From Bacillota bacterium (lineage in GTDB: Bacteria > Bacillota > Clostridia > Clostridiales > Clostridiaceae), in the NCBI GenBank assembly GCA_023427705.1, contig JAEZAL010000276.1, positions 1 through 15,123 of the forward strand: a stretch of DNA of 15,123 nt. Reading direction: 5' to 3'. This document shows positions 15,001 through 15,123 of the stretch, piece by piece. Position 1 is the stretch's first letter. Each line of letters opens with the position of its first letter. The notes beneath the pieces were generated by a model that was not told where the DNA came from, ran no database searches, and saw nothing but the letters and a program-made list of their open reading frames with translations. A program made the position numbers and the translations under genes.

Positions 15001-15123
15001 GTCGCTTGAGGGCGACGAAGAAAAATGGTCTTTGAAAATTGAACAGAAAATAAGTTAAGTAAAATAAACCAGCAATTCTTTTAAGTCTTAAAATTAAGAC
15101 TCAAAGTAATTTGAGCAACAGAT
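15001..15123 (+). other. 16S rRNA leader with boxA-like antitermination site
   Basis: The leader holds a short GTCGC/GCGAC hairpin (15001-15016) and a boxA-like TGGTCTTTGAAAA (15026-15038), the typical Firmicutes leader sequence just before 16S. Two hairpins follow: AGTCTTA/TAAGACT (15084-15101) and CTCAAA/TTTGAG (15100-15115). They overlap by two bases and so may be alternative or part of the 16S processing stem. The window stops at 15123, and the conserved 16S 5' end is not yet reached. Confidence 0.82.

Overview
The window looks like chromosomal DNA from a low-GC Gram-positive anaerobe, most likely Clostridium sensu stricto. The evidence is the very AT-rich composition, strong GGAGG-type ribosome binding sites, frequent TTG starts, a clostridial-type 5S rRNA end and rRNA leader, and a glycogen (granulose) pathway with paired GlgC and GlgD subunits. 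I cannot name the species.

Layout. Bases 1-190 hold the 3' part of a 5S rRNA and two terminators closing an rRNA operon. Bases 263-6166 are a four-gene glycogen synthesis operon, glgB-glgA-glgC-glgD (copy 1), with a clear promoter and a strong terminator. Bases 6212-8669 are on the other strand: an ABC exporter operon (ATPase then permease) and a separate 45-codon gene with its own near-consensus promoter and ribosome binding site. Bases 8909-14746 hold a second complete glgB-glgA-glgC-glgD operon, same order and orientation, diverged from copy 1. The last 430 bases have no protein gene. They end in the promoter and leader of another rRNA operon, whose 16S gene should begin just beyond the window.

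How the genes work together. GlgC, with its catalytically degenerate partner GlgD, makes ADP-glucose from glucose-1-phosphate and ATP. GlgA adds the glucose to alpha-1,4 chains, and GlgB introduces alpha-1,6 branches. Each operon is therefore a complete synthesis module without a degradation gene (no glgP or debranching enzyme). The catalytic residues I can locate are intact in both copies, so neither looks like a pseudogene set. By eye, GlgC is the most conserved pair and GlgD the least, which fits relaxed or altered regulation rather than loss of function.

The most notable points are the tandem duplication of the whole glg operon between two co-oriented rRNA operons, substitutions near the GlgB1 active site, the small Cys/His-containing gene, and an 11-bp-periodic TTAAG array in front of the ABC operon. 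I found no mobile element, CRISPR array, tRNA or phage gene.
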